Source: Trichuris trichiura
Lineage: Eukaryota; Nematoda; Enoplea; Trichinellida; Trichuridae
Assembly (NCBI GenBank): GCA_037903355.1
Contig: JBAJFE010000052.1
Location: 1 to 64,000, forward strand
Direction: 5' to 3'
Length of the DNA: 64,000 nt
Both the position numbers and the translations under genes were made by a program. The notes below the pieces were generated by a model that saw only the letters and a program-made list of their open reading frames with translations, ran no database searches and was not told where the DNA came from. This document shows, in pieces, positions 36,027 through 48,262 of the stretch (its first letter is position 1; the number at the start of each line of letters is the position of its first letter).

Positions 36027-39000
36027 TTAAGCGACGCTTAACATGTTTTCGTGAACATACTTCTTTGGTCCCTGCGGTTGAAAATCCCCAACTGCATGGC
36101 CGTTACCTTTCAATATCCACTTTGTGGTCATCAAACCATCCATTCCAACTGGACCGCGCGCGTGAATTTTTCCCGTGCTGATTCCTACTTCGGCTCCTGG
36201 CAAAAATAAACATCTTTAGGCACCGTCAATTTGAAATGTTAAGTTGTTGTATACCCAAACCAAATCTGTATCCGTCGGAGAAACGAGTGCTCGCGTTGAC
36301 AAACACGCACGCGCTGTCCACTTCCTGGGTAAATATGTTCGCTGTCTCCTCTACAATAATAACCATCTTTTAACGTTTCAAGAATATTTTTAATATCAAC
36401 AGTCGAGCAATGAGACATCGCTTTTCAAGTCATTATTACTTGTATACTGTTAGCGCTTAGCTGAAGAACAAGTTTTTTAAAATACTAAATTGTAGAACAC
36501 CTTAGTGCTCAAACGACTGTCTCTGACTGAAACGATAAGTGACATCAGCGCATTTTGCTCAACTAGGTTACGCGTATACTTTTCAAAGCAAATGCCACAG
36601 CAGAACTAAGTACTCAAAAAAAGATATCTTTTAACGGGAGAATAAAACTACATTCTGCTATTTTCGTGGTCTTTCCTAGTTTTTTGTAAGTGTGTCTATG
36701 AAGTACTAGAATAAACGAATGGATGAGCATGTTGCTTTGGAAATCACGGAGAACAATGTGCATAGGCTTCTGGATGCTCTATTCCGTCGTCAGCGTGGTG
36801 TAGCGTTCCAATATGTCGCTGACGATGCAACATGGGCGTCTTGTAAGCTACATACATTGTTCTTTCCGATCTGCCCAAAAACTTGGTCACCTATTCGTAA
36901 GTCAGGTGCTTGTGCTAGTATGCTGCATATATGGAAGTATGGTAAAAGGAAAAAAGCTGTAGAAAAACGCAATGATTTGGTAAAGTATTCTTTACTCCCG
37001 CCGCATGCGAAGAATTCAAAACATGCTGGCAGTGAACACTATATTAATTTTCTTGCATTACCTTTTTCCGTGACGATGCACTCCGTATGCGCGCTGCCAT
37101 AACGATGTATATGGTCGATTGCAGCATAGACATCGGCGACCAGTTCGATTGTACAAGCTAGACCTCCATATTCTTTGTGCAACGAATCGGCCGGTGGAGG
37201 GGGAAACTGCATTCTTTGTGACAATGCTGGCCCAGCATATATGGCAGTTCGGTTATTTTTCAGCTGCGTGCAAAGCATGTCGAAAAATTTGTTGTTTTCC
37301 AGCAAGCTCTGATGCAGCAGTATGGTTTCGACAGCGTTGCAAGCTGCTGGATAATTGCACTTGCTATCGAGAACTACAAACCAATGGAAAAATATTTCAT
37401 TTTTTGACAGCCATATTTACTATAGATATACTCTGATTTTACCGTGTCAGTGCAAGTACAGTGCGAAGTCTTTGCAAGCAGCGACGTTCCTCGCAGTAAA
37501 CGTACCTTTCGTCCATTGAAAGAATAGTTCAAAGGAAAGAAATTTAATTAAATTCAAAACCTGATGCCAACCGCTATCTGGCTTGCTTGTCGTTAAAATT
37601 AGTGGCTTTACTTAAGTGGTGTAGATTAATTCTGCGATAGCACCGATAAATTATTCCAAAATGACATACTTATTTTTATGGCCTTCTGGAAATCGCAGTC
37701 TTTGTCCACGTAAACGTGACATATTCCTTCTGAGTGGCCAAGCACTGGGATTTTTTTGCTAAGCGACTGGATCTGAACAAATTCAAAAATGCTGATGCTC
37801 AAGTTTATGCGTGTGACTAAGCTGACATTGGACAGTGTCATTTTATTAAATACAGTAGGTGTATTTTACTACGATTTGTTTTTGTTTTTTGCCTTATTGA
37901 TGAGAGTAGCTCGTTTCGTACTCGTGTAGTCCTGGGTTAATAACTGATACAGGTCATATTCATACTCCTTGGTTAAACATTCAAAATTATGTGCATGATA
38001 GGTTATCTACCTTCTGAACTAGCGCTGCTGATCCTCTGGGGATCACAAGGTCAATGTACTCATCCATCTGCAGCAAATCAGCTATGTCTTCCCTTCGGCT
38101 TACCTAAAAATGCTGAAGATTTAAATGGTAGGCTTATTAGCAAAATTTACCAAGTGCGCGCATTCTTTCAACTTAGGAGAAATATGACAAAGAGCCTCCT
38201 GCACAAGGGATATGAGATACGTGTTCGAATTGTGAGCTTCGCTTCCCCCTTTCAACAGTACGGCATTGCCGGTTGCTAAGGATAACGATGCTATCTGAAA
38301 AGCACACTTTGCAGTGGCAGCAAAGAGATGTGAATATTCTAAAAAGATAGTCGGCTTTCCAAAATTAGAGGAGTTTAGTAAATGTGACTACGAAAGTCTA
38401 ATTGAACACGTTACAATCCATGCGAAATATTTGAAAATGGTTTTCGTCTTCCGTAACGTTCAATGTATTACGAGGAAAGAAAGCTTGAGAGGTTTTGATA
38501 ACCCCAAACTGCTGGTATTCTGATTATCGCTTCATCTAAATTTCGCATTTAGCAGGGAGATAGGCAACGACTAAATCAGATCGCTCGAGAGGCAGCATGC
38601 TGTACTGTACTCCTAAGACAAGGAGGCAACTCACTTGGGGAAGGCAGTCTGGGCGCGATTCAAAAATAACCAGCATAACACCAATGGGAACGGTGATTTG
38701 TTCGAGAAGAAGACCGTCAGCAATTTTTGTTCTTCGTATGCACTTTCCCAGCGTATTTTCAGCTGCTGCTGCAATTTGTTGTATGCCTTCTCGGAGGCTG
38801 ACCAGTTTGCTGGGCGTCAGTTTCATGCGTGCTATGAGGACTTCTTTCATTCCTTCAGTTTTGAGAGAAAACAGTTTTGGAAATGCTTCCACGTCCAACC
38901 TACCTGTGTTCATTGCTTCTTCAACGTCCATGTGGTTTTCGGAAAGAATTTCGGCTTCACGTTCTTTCAACAGCTCAGCTAATCTTCGTAAAATGCTTGC

Positions 39001-42000
39001 TCTTTCGTGATTTGAAAGTCTTTGTAGCCGCCTTCCACAAATACGCGCTGTAAATAACAGCACAATAATCCAATGACTTTACTGTTGGTTCCAAAGCTGC
39101 GGGAAATGTTTAGCTTTTTGCTTGACATCTCTTACTTTATTGATGATAACAAAATTTTCATCAAGTTTGAAGAAAACTTTATTATTTCTGAGCAAAGGAA
39201 TTTGTCTGCATTCTCAATGGGTACATCAAGTAGACCCCCATAAACAGCGTGCTTATATATGCCCATGTTTAATACATGAGTCCGTATAAAAGGGAAGCAG
39301 TCAGCCTAAGCAATGCTTGACTCGGCAACGTTTGAACACCGAACGACGTACTCTATTAATGTACTGGATGAGCTCGCACCATAAACCTATGGAGCGGGAC
39401 ATACTCTTCGGTACTTAAAAACAGTTTTAAAAATGGTTGTGTACTTTATTGTATTACGTGTTATTTATTGCCTCTTGGAACTAAAATTCAAAATTACCAT
39501 CGACGGCTTGTTGCTCAACCAGGGCTTCAGTTAATGAGGCGGCTGCAATCAGAGTTCCCACTTTTCTTCCAGCCATAATATTTAAGATTACATTCTCTGA
39601 TTTACCATTGCAAATCACAGATGGTACACCTCGATCTAGCGCCCAGGTTGCAGCTTTAAGCTGAAAGGTTATGTACATGAAGACAATGGAGCTGAAGGTA
39701 TTTGATTTACTTACTTTGGATTCCATTCCTCCGGTGCCGAATTTCGACCCTGCGGTGACTAATAATTCGCCGTCTGTATAAGGGCAATAATGGCCCAAAA
39801 GCACTGAATTCGATTGAACTGGAGGGGCAGTATACACGCCGTCGACGTTTGAAAGCGTTAGCAAAAGGTCAGCTTTGATAGCAACGCTTAGCCTAGATGC
39901 CAAAGTGTCATTGTCGCCTAGCTAGAAACTGTGGGAAATGAGCTGCCTAAGTTAATACGTTTACCTATTCGACTTACCCCATCTGATTGCTCCGGCGCGA
40001 CCGCGTCGTTTCCGTTCAAAATTGGAATTACTTTCAGTGTTATTAAATAGTCTAAAGTGCTAACTAAAATGTCTCGTCTTTCGTCATTTGCAATGTCCGG
40101 CTTAGTCAGGAGAACCTAGGCCATATGACAGAACTATTTGACGTCGGAAATTTGCTGACTTACCTGTGCTACGCTGATGCCGTACTGAGCAAAGAGGGCT
40201 TCGTACGCCGCCATCAAACCTGCCATACCACTTGCAGCACAAGCGCGTTTGTTCGCAACTGTCTCTTTTTCCTGCAGCAAAAAATTAGTTTCTGTTAAGG
40301 TCGACTTAAATGAAATACTAATATTGCGAAATGCCTAATACTTCTAATTCCTTAAAGTATATTACTGGAGTACGACAAGATTGTCTGTGTCTCTCATGAA
40401 GAAGAGTAGTAATCCTTAAGGCACAATAGTGACATTACTTCTCTGACTACTAGCGGTACTCGATGTCTAATTCCAGCTGAACTCAGCATATTATCAACCT
40501 TTTTCAGCATATGATTGATGAAGGTTTAACAACGTGTTGCTTGCATGCCTCAAAACCAACACTGGTTACCACTACAAGGAGTTTTCCGCTCATCAGCAAA
40601 TGTAGCAGCTTAAAAAAGCTTTCTACACCAAAGTGTACATAGTATATCTCTATTAATTTTATCAATAACAGCTAGTCGCTTGTACTGGTTTGCCACTTAC
40701 ATAATTAACTGTTAAACTAAAGTTCATTTTCCAGGAGCTATCAGTCCACTTGCTATTCCGTGTAAAACGCAGCAAAATGCTGAAAGCTGAAGTCCACCAG
40801 ACAATACCTTTTATAGTACTGTAGATTGCCTAAGTATTAATAAAAGTTACCAATGCGCCGCTTCATTTGGTTAAGAAAATTCCCTGGACCACTCGTGGAA
40901 AAAGACAAGTCAAATGACTGAACGCAAATTCTCAAGTGGCAAGTTGGAGAAACAATCCTACAGAAACCATGGTAAGGTAATACAAGCAGCCTGGCGTACT
41001 TGCGTTTCAGTTATCCTCATCTAAGCGCAATGTGAATATGCTAATATCCCCAGTAAGTAAAAAACTTTAGAAACAAAGGTTTCTGGAGAAATGGTAAGCA
41101 ATTTCGAGTCGAGTGAAATTTTACACCTTTTTGCTGTGTACTGCATCAAGTACATGAATCATGTTTTCTTCCGGCTTATGCATGCAGTATGCGCCGCTCT
41201 TGTTTTAATCACTTAATTTAGATTACTTGTGTCCGCTATCAAATTGACTGCGTCGCATCAAAAGTTTCTCTGACTGCGACGACACTAAGCTAGCAGTTCG
41301 AATATGCTAAAAAATCCATCCTATGAATCGGAATGCTTATTCCTGTTGACACAGTTAACGCTGCCTGTAATTAAAAGTTGAAGGCCCAACCAACGGCATA
41401 ACAATAAAAAAAAATAATCTGCTCATGCGTTTTAGTGTGCCGTGACTAACATTATATAAACAGTATGTTATCGTGATTTTGTTATAACCGTTTTTGAACG
41501 TTTTATCTTTACTATTTCATAAATCTGTACAGAGCAACAACCTATGTATGATTATCTCTTCATTTGTGAGCTAGAACTCATGCACGGGTTGCTATCTGGT
41601 GCTAAAGTTTTACACATCCGTACAAAAAGCTGCATCTTCAATTAATGTTTGCTAATGATTATTACTGATAAGATTTTGCTGTACCAAATCCGTAATTTTT
41701 TCTTATGCGCTTATGAGCAGGGAGACGTAGAATACGTGCATATTGAGTTAGATATTGCCCGCAGAGCCTCATAGCGTTTCCCTACTGATACTGCAAGCCG
41801 TTTGTACTTAACTTCCTTGCTATATATTAGGTAACCGGAAGATATAACGTTAGGGTGCTTGTTAGTAAAACCTGCAAACCCCCTGAAAATACTAAAAGCA
41901 TACTGTTGTCAGTAGCGCCTCTCGCAGAGACATACATAGCATCCTTTCGTGTTGCATCTTCTTCCTGCCGAAAGCTACTGCTCCACTGGAAACAATGATT

Positions 42001-43586
42001 ACTTCGTGGCCATGGTTTTGCAACTCTGATATCTGAAACAAAGGCATGCGTAGTAAAATTTTAACGTATTGCAGTATTATAGCAGCAGTTTTAATTTTCT
42101 GTTGTGTTGTTCAAGCGCAGCTCACTTTCCCATAGGCTGAGAAGGTCACCTAACTCATCGTCACCACTGGCAATATTAACAGTTTACCAACTTTGCACAT
42201 AGGATGTTTTGCAACGGACGTATAGGCTTTAATGATAGAAGTTACGGTGTTCCCGCGTAATAAGCAGAGAAGAAAATTAAGAAAGAGCTAGAAACCTCCA
42301 GTTCCAATCCTCAACGAAATAAGCTAAATGATGGAAGTCTACCAACTTATATTATTCACACTACGGTGGAATGTAAGTCCAGAAGCACTTTAGCTTTTAT
42401 TATTTGAAATTATAACTGCACCGACGAAAATGCTGGAAAGTATATGGTGCATACGTAACAGCAGGTAGGAAAATATTTTATTTTATCACCCCAATTCTAA
42501 ATTTATTAGTAGTACGCTGTCGATGTTTTCAAAGTTTGCTGATTGAAAGTTGACGTTGTGTTAAGATAAGCTGCATAACGGAAATGCTGCTGAACTTTCA
42601 CTTGACTCTGTTGTTGAAAATGTGGTTTCTTCTTACGGGACCGTATGTTTTCATAATGCAAAAACTTTATTACGGACTAATTCCCGTTAAATGCGTGTTG
42701 ACTCCGGAGCTTCCGGGTCAACCGAGACCCGTCTTCAGCGGTTGCGAATTATGGATATAGTTAACACGCATTAAACGGGAATTATTCCGTAATAAAGTTT
42801 TTGCATTATGACTCTGTTGTTAGCAAATCTGACTGAATTTTACCAACGGTTTATTCTTCAAAAAGTTCATGCTTGCAGATGCCAGTGGAACGTTAATGTA
42901 AGTCCATATAGTAACATAATTTTAAAGTAGCGATGGGTGGTACAGTCGAATTTGTGAATGTTCTTTTGTGAGAAAGTAGAGCATTCACGTATGCCTCATG
43001 TTATGCTACTATACCGGACAGCGCGCACTTTACTACTCGCGTGAACACATAGCACACAGCTATCCAATATCGTTATTGGATAGGTGTGTGCTATGTGTTC
43101 ACGCGAATAGCATCCTAAAAATTACGATCTTTGATTTAAATTAGTGGACGAGTTAATTCAAGAAAGGAAGAATGATTCTAGCTATTAAAAATAGTGAAAA
43201 TTTTAACGAACTTATTTTTTGATGCATTCTGTATGAAGAAGTTAGCTTGCGCAAAGTCAGCACTCTATTTTGTGGTTACTCCACACGTGCAGTTTCATAA
43301 AAGAGAAAAATTCAAGAAAGCCTACTTGCTCAATAATTGATGCCAACCTTCCCAGTGCAAGGCCTTCTTCATCTTCACGAGCTATTACAGCGCTGCCAAT
43401 TTTAATCACAATGCGCTTAGCTTTCTTAATGTCCTCTCGAGCCTTCACCCATGGCTCGACTTTTGCCGCGGGTTCCATCGGTATTGAACTGATAACGTGA
43501 CTTCTTGATAGCTGCCGTTGATGATGTTCTCTTAAAGAAGAAAAATAATGCAACCGCTCTAACCTGTTTCGTACCGCGGGGAGCAT
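36027..43586 (-). CDS. ALDH18A1: Delta-1-pyrroline-5-carboxylate synthase (P5CS)
   Basis: Bifunctional enzyme: an N-terminal glutamate 5-kinase and a C-terminal gamma-glutamyl phosphate reductase make P5C from glutamate for proline and ornithine, normally in mitochondria. Thirteen exons join in phase: 43586-43326, 42032-41904, 40271-40164, 40115-39978, 39921-39715, 39660-39498, 39047-38635, 38294-38151, 38103-38011, 37772-37670, 37373-37062, 36350-36255, 36196-36027; 778 residues (human 795). Kinase motifs: [33 protein letters not shown]. Reductase: [51 protein letters not shown] (catalytic Cys), [30 protein letters not shown]. The Arg-rich N-terminus fits a targeting peptide. The kinase is about six residues shorter than in human between LREAL and RACAA. 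Introns hold element D and a PLE scrap. Confidence 0.96.
36711..36797 (-). mobile_element. PLE 3'-end scrap in a P5CS intron
   Basis: The plus strand reads ACGAATGGATGAGCA, then a diverged stretch like the PLE 3' UTR (TTGTTAGAGAAATTACAGAAC), then TTCCGTCGTCAGC, in the same order as at 935-1021. On the minus strand this is CTGACGA plus a decayed hairpin. It lies in the intron between exons 11 and 12. Confidence 0.5.
42604..42615. repeat. Target-site duplication, element D left
   Basis: GACTCTGTTGTT, repeated at 42810-42821. Confidence 0.85.
42616..42809. mobile_element. Foldback PLE-derived element D in P5CS intron 1
   Basis: Outer arms (CATAATGCAAAAACTTTATT and its inverse ending TTGCATTAT) enclose the AGCTTCCGGGTC...CCCGTCTTCAGCGG hairpin. 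The left end extends through GAAAATGTGGTTTCTT and ACGGGACCGTAT. GACTCTGTTGTT flanks directly at 42604-42615 and 42810-42821 (12-bp target-site duplication). Same subfamily as element E. Confidence 0.88.
42711..42738 (-). other. Hammerhead-like hairpin, element D
   Basis: Minus strand: CTGAAGA, CGGGTC/GACCCG stem, then GAAG, the self-complementary CTCCGGAG, then TC. Here G12-A13-A14 is present even with the stem fully closed, and the palindrome could pair as stem III between two molecules. It is the closest to a full hammerhead in the window, though 15.1 is G and stem I is not visible. Confidence 0.45.
42810..42821. repeat. Target-site duplication, element D right
   Basis: Direct copy of 42604-42615. 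Confidence 0.85.
43037..43106. repeat. Long near-perfect hairpin in P5CS intron 1
   Basis: Arms of about 33 bases (TCGCGTGAACACATAGCACA and onward) with a loop of a few bases. It does not share the PLE core and may be a different small foldback element. Confidence 0.8.
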
Positions 43587-45859
43587 GCAGTCTTCGCTGC
43601 GGCTTTTAGCGTTAGATTATAAGGCTGCAGCAAGTAAAGAAAGAGACACGCTCGTGCTGGACATTTCATTTCTGTGAATACAGTTAAACATTTTGGCATG
43701 CCTAGTCAGCACGCGAAGTTTGAGCAAATTTGTGAGTTTGCTTTGCAAGCAGCCGCGACTTTGCATAATCGAACGTGGCTTCATTGGAGTGGGACGGTCT
43801 AACATCCGATAACCGGTTTCGTAGGATAGACGTATTCCAGTTTGCCTGATTTGTAGATTTTGTCTACATTGGAGAGCAAGCGCACACACGTCGTAAGGTG
43901 AACATGCAACTAGATTCGTTCTCCAAATTTAAGTCAGAAATATGCCAACAACGGGATTATTAACGACTGAAAATGGGTTCCTCGTAACAGGCTGAAGAAG
44001 TTTCGCTGTCTCGTTCTGATTGTGAGTTGTTTTCGCCTCATGAATCTATGATCGTGAAAACAAAAGTGCTAACCAACGGGCGGTTGGGCAATTTGTTTGA
44101 AAGTAGAGAAACTGAACGATCAATTTAAATCTGTGCTTAAGGTACTAACTGGTTCCGTCTTCGGCACAGCAGCGTGTCACGAACTGTTTAGAGAGGCGTT
44201 AAACAATATCAGCGGTGAAATAAGAATGTCTTCCACTTGGAAGGTTGCTTACAAAAATGTTTTCACGGTCATTTTATTAACACTTAAGGGAACCTTAATG
44301 CAGGCGCGTTAGGAGTTGACAGAACGGATTTGATGCCACATAGCTTTATCACTCCTGTGTTTTGACGTAGGAATCTCACTGGTCAAGAACTATGCACTTA
44401 AAGCAACAGCAGCAGTTGAACATGTCATTCCCTATTCCTTCCGCTTGCATCGACGTATAAGTAGTTGTATGTCACTGCAGCAGTAAGCCCTTGACCCTGC
44501 GCTTATAATGTAACTGAGTTTTTCCGTTAACGTGCCAACGCGGTTAGGCATAGGTGTAGGCTTGGGAATTTTATTTAATACCCAATAAGCAATAAATGCT
44601 TGCGCTTCTATTCTGGATTAGACTTTAAATTTTATTTTCACAATTCATTGTTACTTCTTTTTGAGTATCAACACTAACAGAAGTACTTTACAAGCCTTTG
44701 ACTAGCGTCAGTGGAGCTACGCAAAACTCATTTGGTATAACCATTAGAATGAGCGTCTTGGACTTCCATAAAACGGCTGAATTCCATTTCTGCTACCTAG
44801 TATGCTTCAGAGATGATGGCGTCGCATGTTCAGCAGATGATGAGAGCATTTTGATTACGTCATTCATTCACCGTTTAAGCTTTTGAAACAAACTTGATTT
44901 CATGCTTACCTATCCAAAATATTGCCATTGAGATATATGCGGTAGACGGGAACAATCGCACGTGCGGATGCTTCATATTTTTAGTGAATTTCCTGTGAGA
45001 GCAACATGAAATAAAATCAATAGAGTTGATCGTACTTCCCCGTTTGGGAACTCTGTTGCATAAGGATTGCAGAACAAAAGTTAATTTAAGAATATGCACC
45101 AGAGCTGGTTGAAATAACAAAAGCAGCAATTATGTTTGTACCAGCCAAAAATGAAAGCACGTTGGCGTTACACTGCATGTAGGATGATTAGGTTTTTTGC
45201 TACTATTGTCAGTTTTTAGCATAGCAGAATGCCTCAAAGCATAAAATGTAAGAATACTGCGATTCATCCGTACTACATGCGCTTAAAGAGCTTGCTGAGA
45301 AGGGATCTACGGCAATAATATTTGCAAGTTAAAAGCAAAACGGGGTCAGTGCAAGTTGATGACTGCTTATAGAAAATTGAAACTGTTTTGTATACCCTTC
45401 TTACCCCTACCGACATTTCTGCGCTGCTTTAGTCAGTTCAGTTAGGCTTCGCCGGCAAGCAGCACATAAGCGCAACTTTTCTTTCCCGCTAAAGTCAAGA
45501 AAAATATCTGAAAGCGTCTTAGTGAAACAGTCAACGCTCTTGCGCGTGGAATGCAATTTTATGCCAATTCCAGATTTATAAATCATTCTTCCTGCTTTTA
45601 CAATGCGAAGAAAACGTTTCTACTCACTTAAGCAAAATTGAAGTTGCGTGACGAGCAGCTCAACACTGGTCGCCTGTTCGACCTTGCAGATCGTCTATCG
45701 ACCGTAATTTACGTGAATCTCATCTGGATATTCGTTTAAGCTACTTTGTTGGTTTCGCTATGCGGAGGGCAGTAGTAGGTTCGTTTACGTTTAGCGTCTT
45801 AAGTTCGTTTGTTTTACGTCACTTTTTGTTTCAGGCATTCCAGTCTAAAGTATGGTGTA
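43587..45859. other. Divergent intergenic region P5CS / C5-epimerase
   Basis: It should hold both 5' flanks. Just before the epimerase ATG, TTTTTGTTTCAG at 45825-45836 looks like a splice acceptor in the 5' UTR (upstream exon or trans-splice site). A minus-strand frame at 44875-45129 has no recognisable product. Confidence 0.5.
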
Positions 45860-47764
45860 ATGGGACCGCGGTACCTGTTTAAACTTGGTAGCTTGTTGGT
45901 ATTTTGCATTATCGTTATAATCATTTACGAAATCCGCTTGTCCACATTCTACTGCCCTTACGGAGAACAGACTATCATCAAGGGCGAACACTGCACTGCC
46001 ATTACCAATCAAACTGTACTCTTTCCGTTTCGATTCATTACCTGCGAGATCAATGGTCATCGCAAAGTGGATTGTTTAACCAACGATTCGATGGAAGTTT
46101 TTATGCCCTTTCATGGGTTTATAAAAAATTATTTTCAGGTAGCAATAGTTTCAATGATTTCCAGCCATTTTGTTTAGACCAAGCTTTCGGCTTTTTAGGT
46201 AAGCGGCAGTGTCAGGATTCGCGGAAATAAGAGCGCCTTGTTCGAGTTCACGCATAGCAGCGCAAAAATTCACCAGCCGTCTTTCAAGTTGTACCTTACA
46301 GAGGGGTCCTTCGGACATTTCGCTAACTATAATGTCGCCGAACGTGAAAGAGTGCGTTGCATTAACGCTGCTTCAGGTCTTCTATTGCTTAGCTGTAATA
46401 ATGTTCCAAGATTTTAAGTTCCATGGTTCCAGGTGTTCCAATGTCTATCCAATGGAGTGCAGTGCCATATTTTTATCCCGTCCAGGTATCCCAATTCGGT
46501 CTAGAACATTACAGCAGAAGCTTAATTGGTGAGTGCTTAATTGAAAACACATTTTGGAATGACTCAGTAAGCACTAGAGCCTCTTGATCGCGTGTACGAT
46601 CTGTTGGATTCAGTTTTCGAAAAAGAGAATGTTGAGAAAGCAGCGTTTTTTCGGCGTTCATCTACTGTCTCGGATGGACACGAAAATGCGTGGTGCTTCA
46701 GCACGCTTTCATCGCATTCGGTAGCTAGACCTGTGATAAGTCTGTCACGTAATGGTATTCCAACCGATTTGGTCACCTTGCGCTTTTCCCTTCTTACGGA
46801 TTCAAATGTAAATTTTACAATTTTTGTTCGACGACTGGATACTTCACTGGTGTACAGAATTCATTATAATGGCATAATTAATGAACCAATTCGTATACTG
46901 AACGAGACAGATGTACTGTTCGGTCTTGGTACCCTAAAGAGAAATGTATGGCAGAGATTTACACGTGACCTTCACATCGACGTGTTACATGGTCAGCAGT
47001 TGGCGAGTAGAAAGAAGATGAAAAGAGCGAAACTTCCAGCAAGCAGCATTATTCCTTTGTATATGAGCTTTGATGGTCAAGGTTGCATATGCAATGTGAC
47101 CTTACAACCGCATGCTCACTTGGATAATTTTTTTGACACCGCGAACTGGCTTGTTAAACACCAAGACTCATTTGGTGGGTGGCCTGTGCCTGTTAAACGG
47201 GTGTTTGCCAGTAATCTCTTATCCTTGGAGCCCGGCTGGTATTCCGCCATGGCCCAAGGTCACGCTATGTCTGTTCTTTGTAGAGCTTTCTTGCTGACGA
47301 AAAAACAAGTGTACTTATTGGCTGCTCGACGCGCAGCCGAGATTTTTGCTCGGAATGCTTCCAGTGGTGGCATACTCAATTATTTTCTCAGCACTGTACC
47401 ATGGTATGAAGAGTATCCTACAATTCCTGGTACATTTGTTCTTAACGGCTTTATATATTCGTTAATTGGTTTGTACGATCTGATGACTTGTACGAAAAAT
47501 GACCAAAAAATTTCTGAACTTTATCGACGCGGTTTGCAGTCGTTGAATGCTCTGCTGCCTCTTTTTGACACGGGTTCCGGTTCGCTGTATGACCTACGAC
47601 ACGTCGCCTTGCAGACTGCGCCGAACGTAGCCCGTTGGGACTATCACTCGGTGCACATCTTCCAACTTCTCTGGTTATACGCCATAGAGGGTGATAAACT
47701 GTATTCGACCACTGCTGACCGTTGGATTCGATTTAGCCGAGGCGAAAGAGCAAAACATAACTAA
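45860..47764 (+). CDS. GLCE: Heparan sulfate D-glucuronyl C5-epimerase
   Basis: Converts D-glucuronate to L-iduronate in heparan sulfate/heparosan chains in the Golgi. Four exons in phase: 45860-46138, 46199-46376, 46433-46528, 46578-47764; 579 residues (human 617). A short cytoplasmic N-terminus and a membrane anchor (LFKLGSLLVFCIIVIIIYEI) give the usual type II topology. Conserved blocks include VPMSIQWSAVPYFYPVQVSQ, FGLEHYSRS, SLEPGWYSAMAQG, WYEEYPTIPGTFVLNGFIYS, LFDTGSGSLYDLRH and NVARWDYHSVHI, with the catalytic-region Tyr and Glu residues present. It ends in RAKHN exactly as in vertebrate and fly orthologues. The start is the first ATG after a strong acceptor; an in-frame ATG at 45809 lies before that acceptor and is less likely. 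The nematode orthologue is known as hse-5. Confidence 0.96.
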
Positions 47765-48262
47765 TTTTTTTGTTCGTACTTATGCATTGCTTAAGTGGGT
47801 TGAGACGAAGCAAAGAGCACCTCGTTGCAGATCTGCTTGTTGTTACATGCTTACCGAGTGACTGTATTTTGGTTTGCCTTTTACGTAAGCCTTTAGTCTA
47901 CTGTTTATCTTTTATCCCGTTTTGCAGTGAAACGTCCCTTTGTTGTACGGTCCTTGAAAGCATTTTTAATAAGCAAAATTGATGTTTGTCATGGCAGCTC
48001 AGCGCTTGCAGCTATGGAAGAGAGCGTACAAGTTCCGCACATGTGTTGATATCTATTCTTTAGCTCACAGAGGATGAAGATACAATGGCGTCAACTATTT
48101 GTACGTGGAATTTGAAAAATAGCTTTTAACATCGTTTTTTTATTGGTAATTTTTAATTCTCCTGGATGTGTAAGATAAAAGTTAATGTATCTAAGCAGAC
48201 TGAATACAATAGGACGTTTTGAACGTTTTTTGCTTCCTGCCAAAGTATGAAAAATTTTCTTG
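47765..48262. other. Convergent 3' flanks of GLCE and ALG2-like genes
   Basis: About 500 bases between two stop codons on opposite strands, likely both 3' UTRs. No gene seen. Confidence 0.5.

Noticed and set aside
36790..36972. Minus-strand stretch translating to [12 protein letters not shown], resembling the P5CS block SACVFWNASTRF and apparently interrupted by a PLE
   Set aside because: The true exon for that block ([20 protein letters not shown], 36255-36350) lies downstream with correct splice sites and phase on both sides, so the resemblance is chance and the gene is intact.
38597..39010. 137-residue plus-strand frame
   Set aside because: Antisense shadow of P5CS exon 7.
45809..45859. 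Alternative upstream start for the C5-epimerase
   Set aside because: An acceptor-like TTTTTGTTTCAG lies between this ATG and 45860, and the added residues are not conserved.
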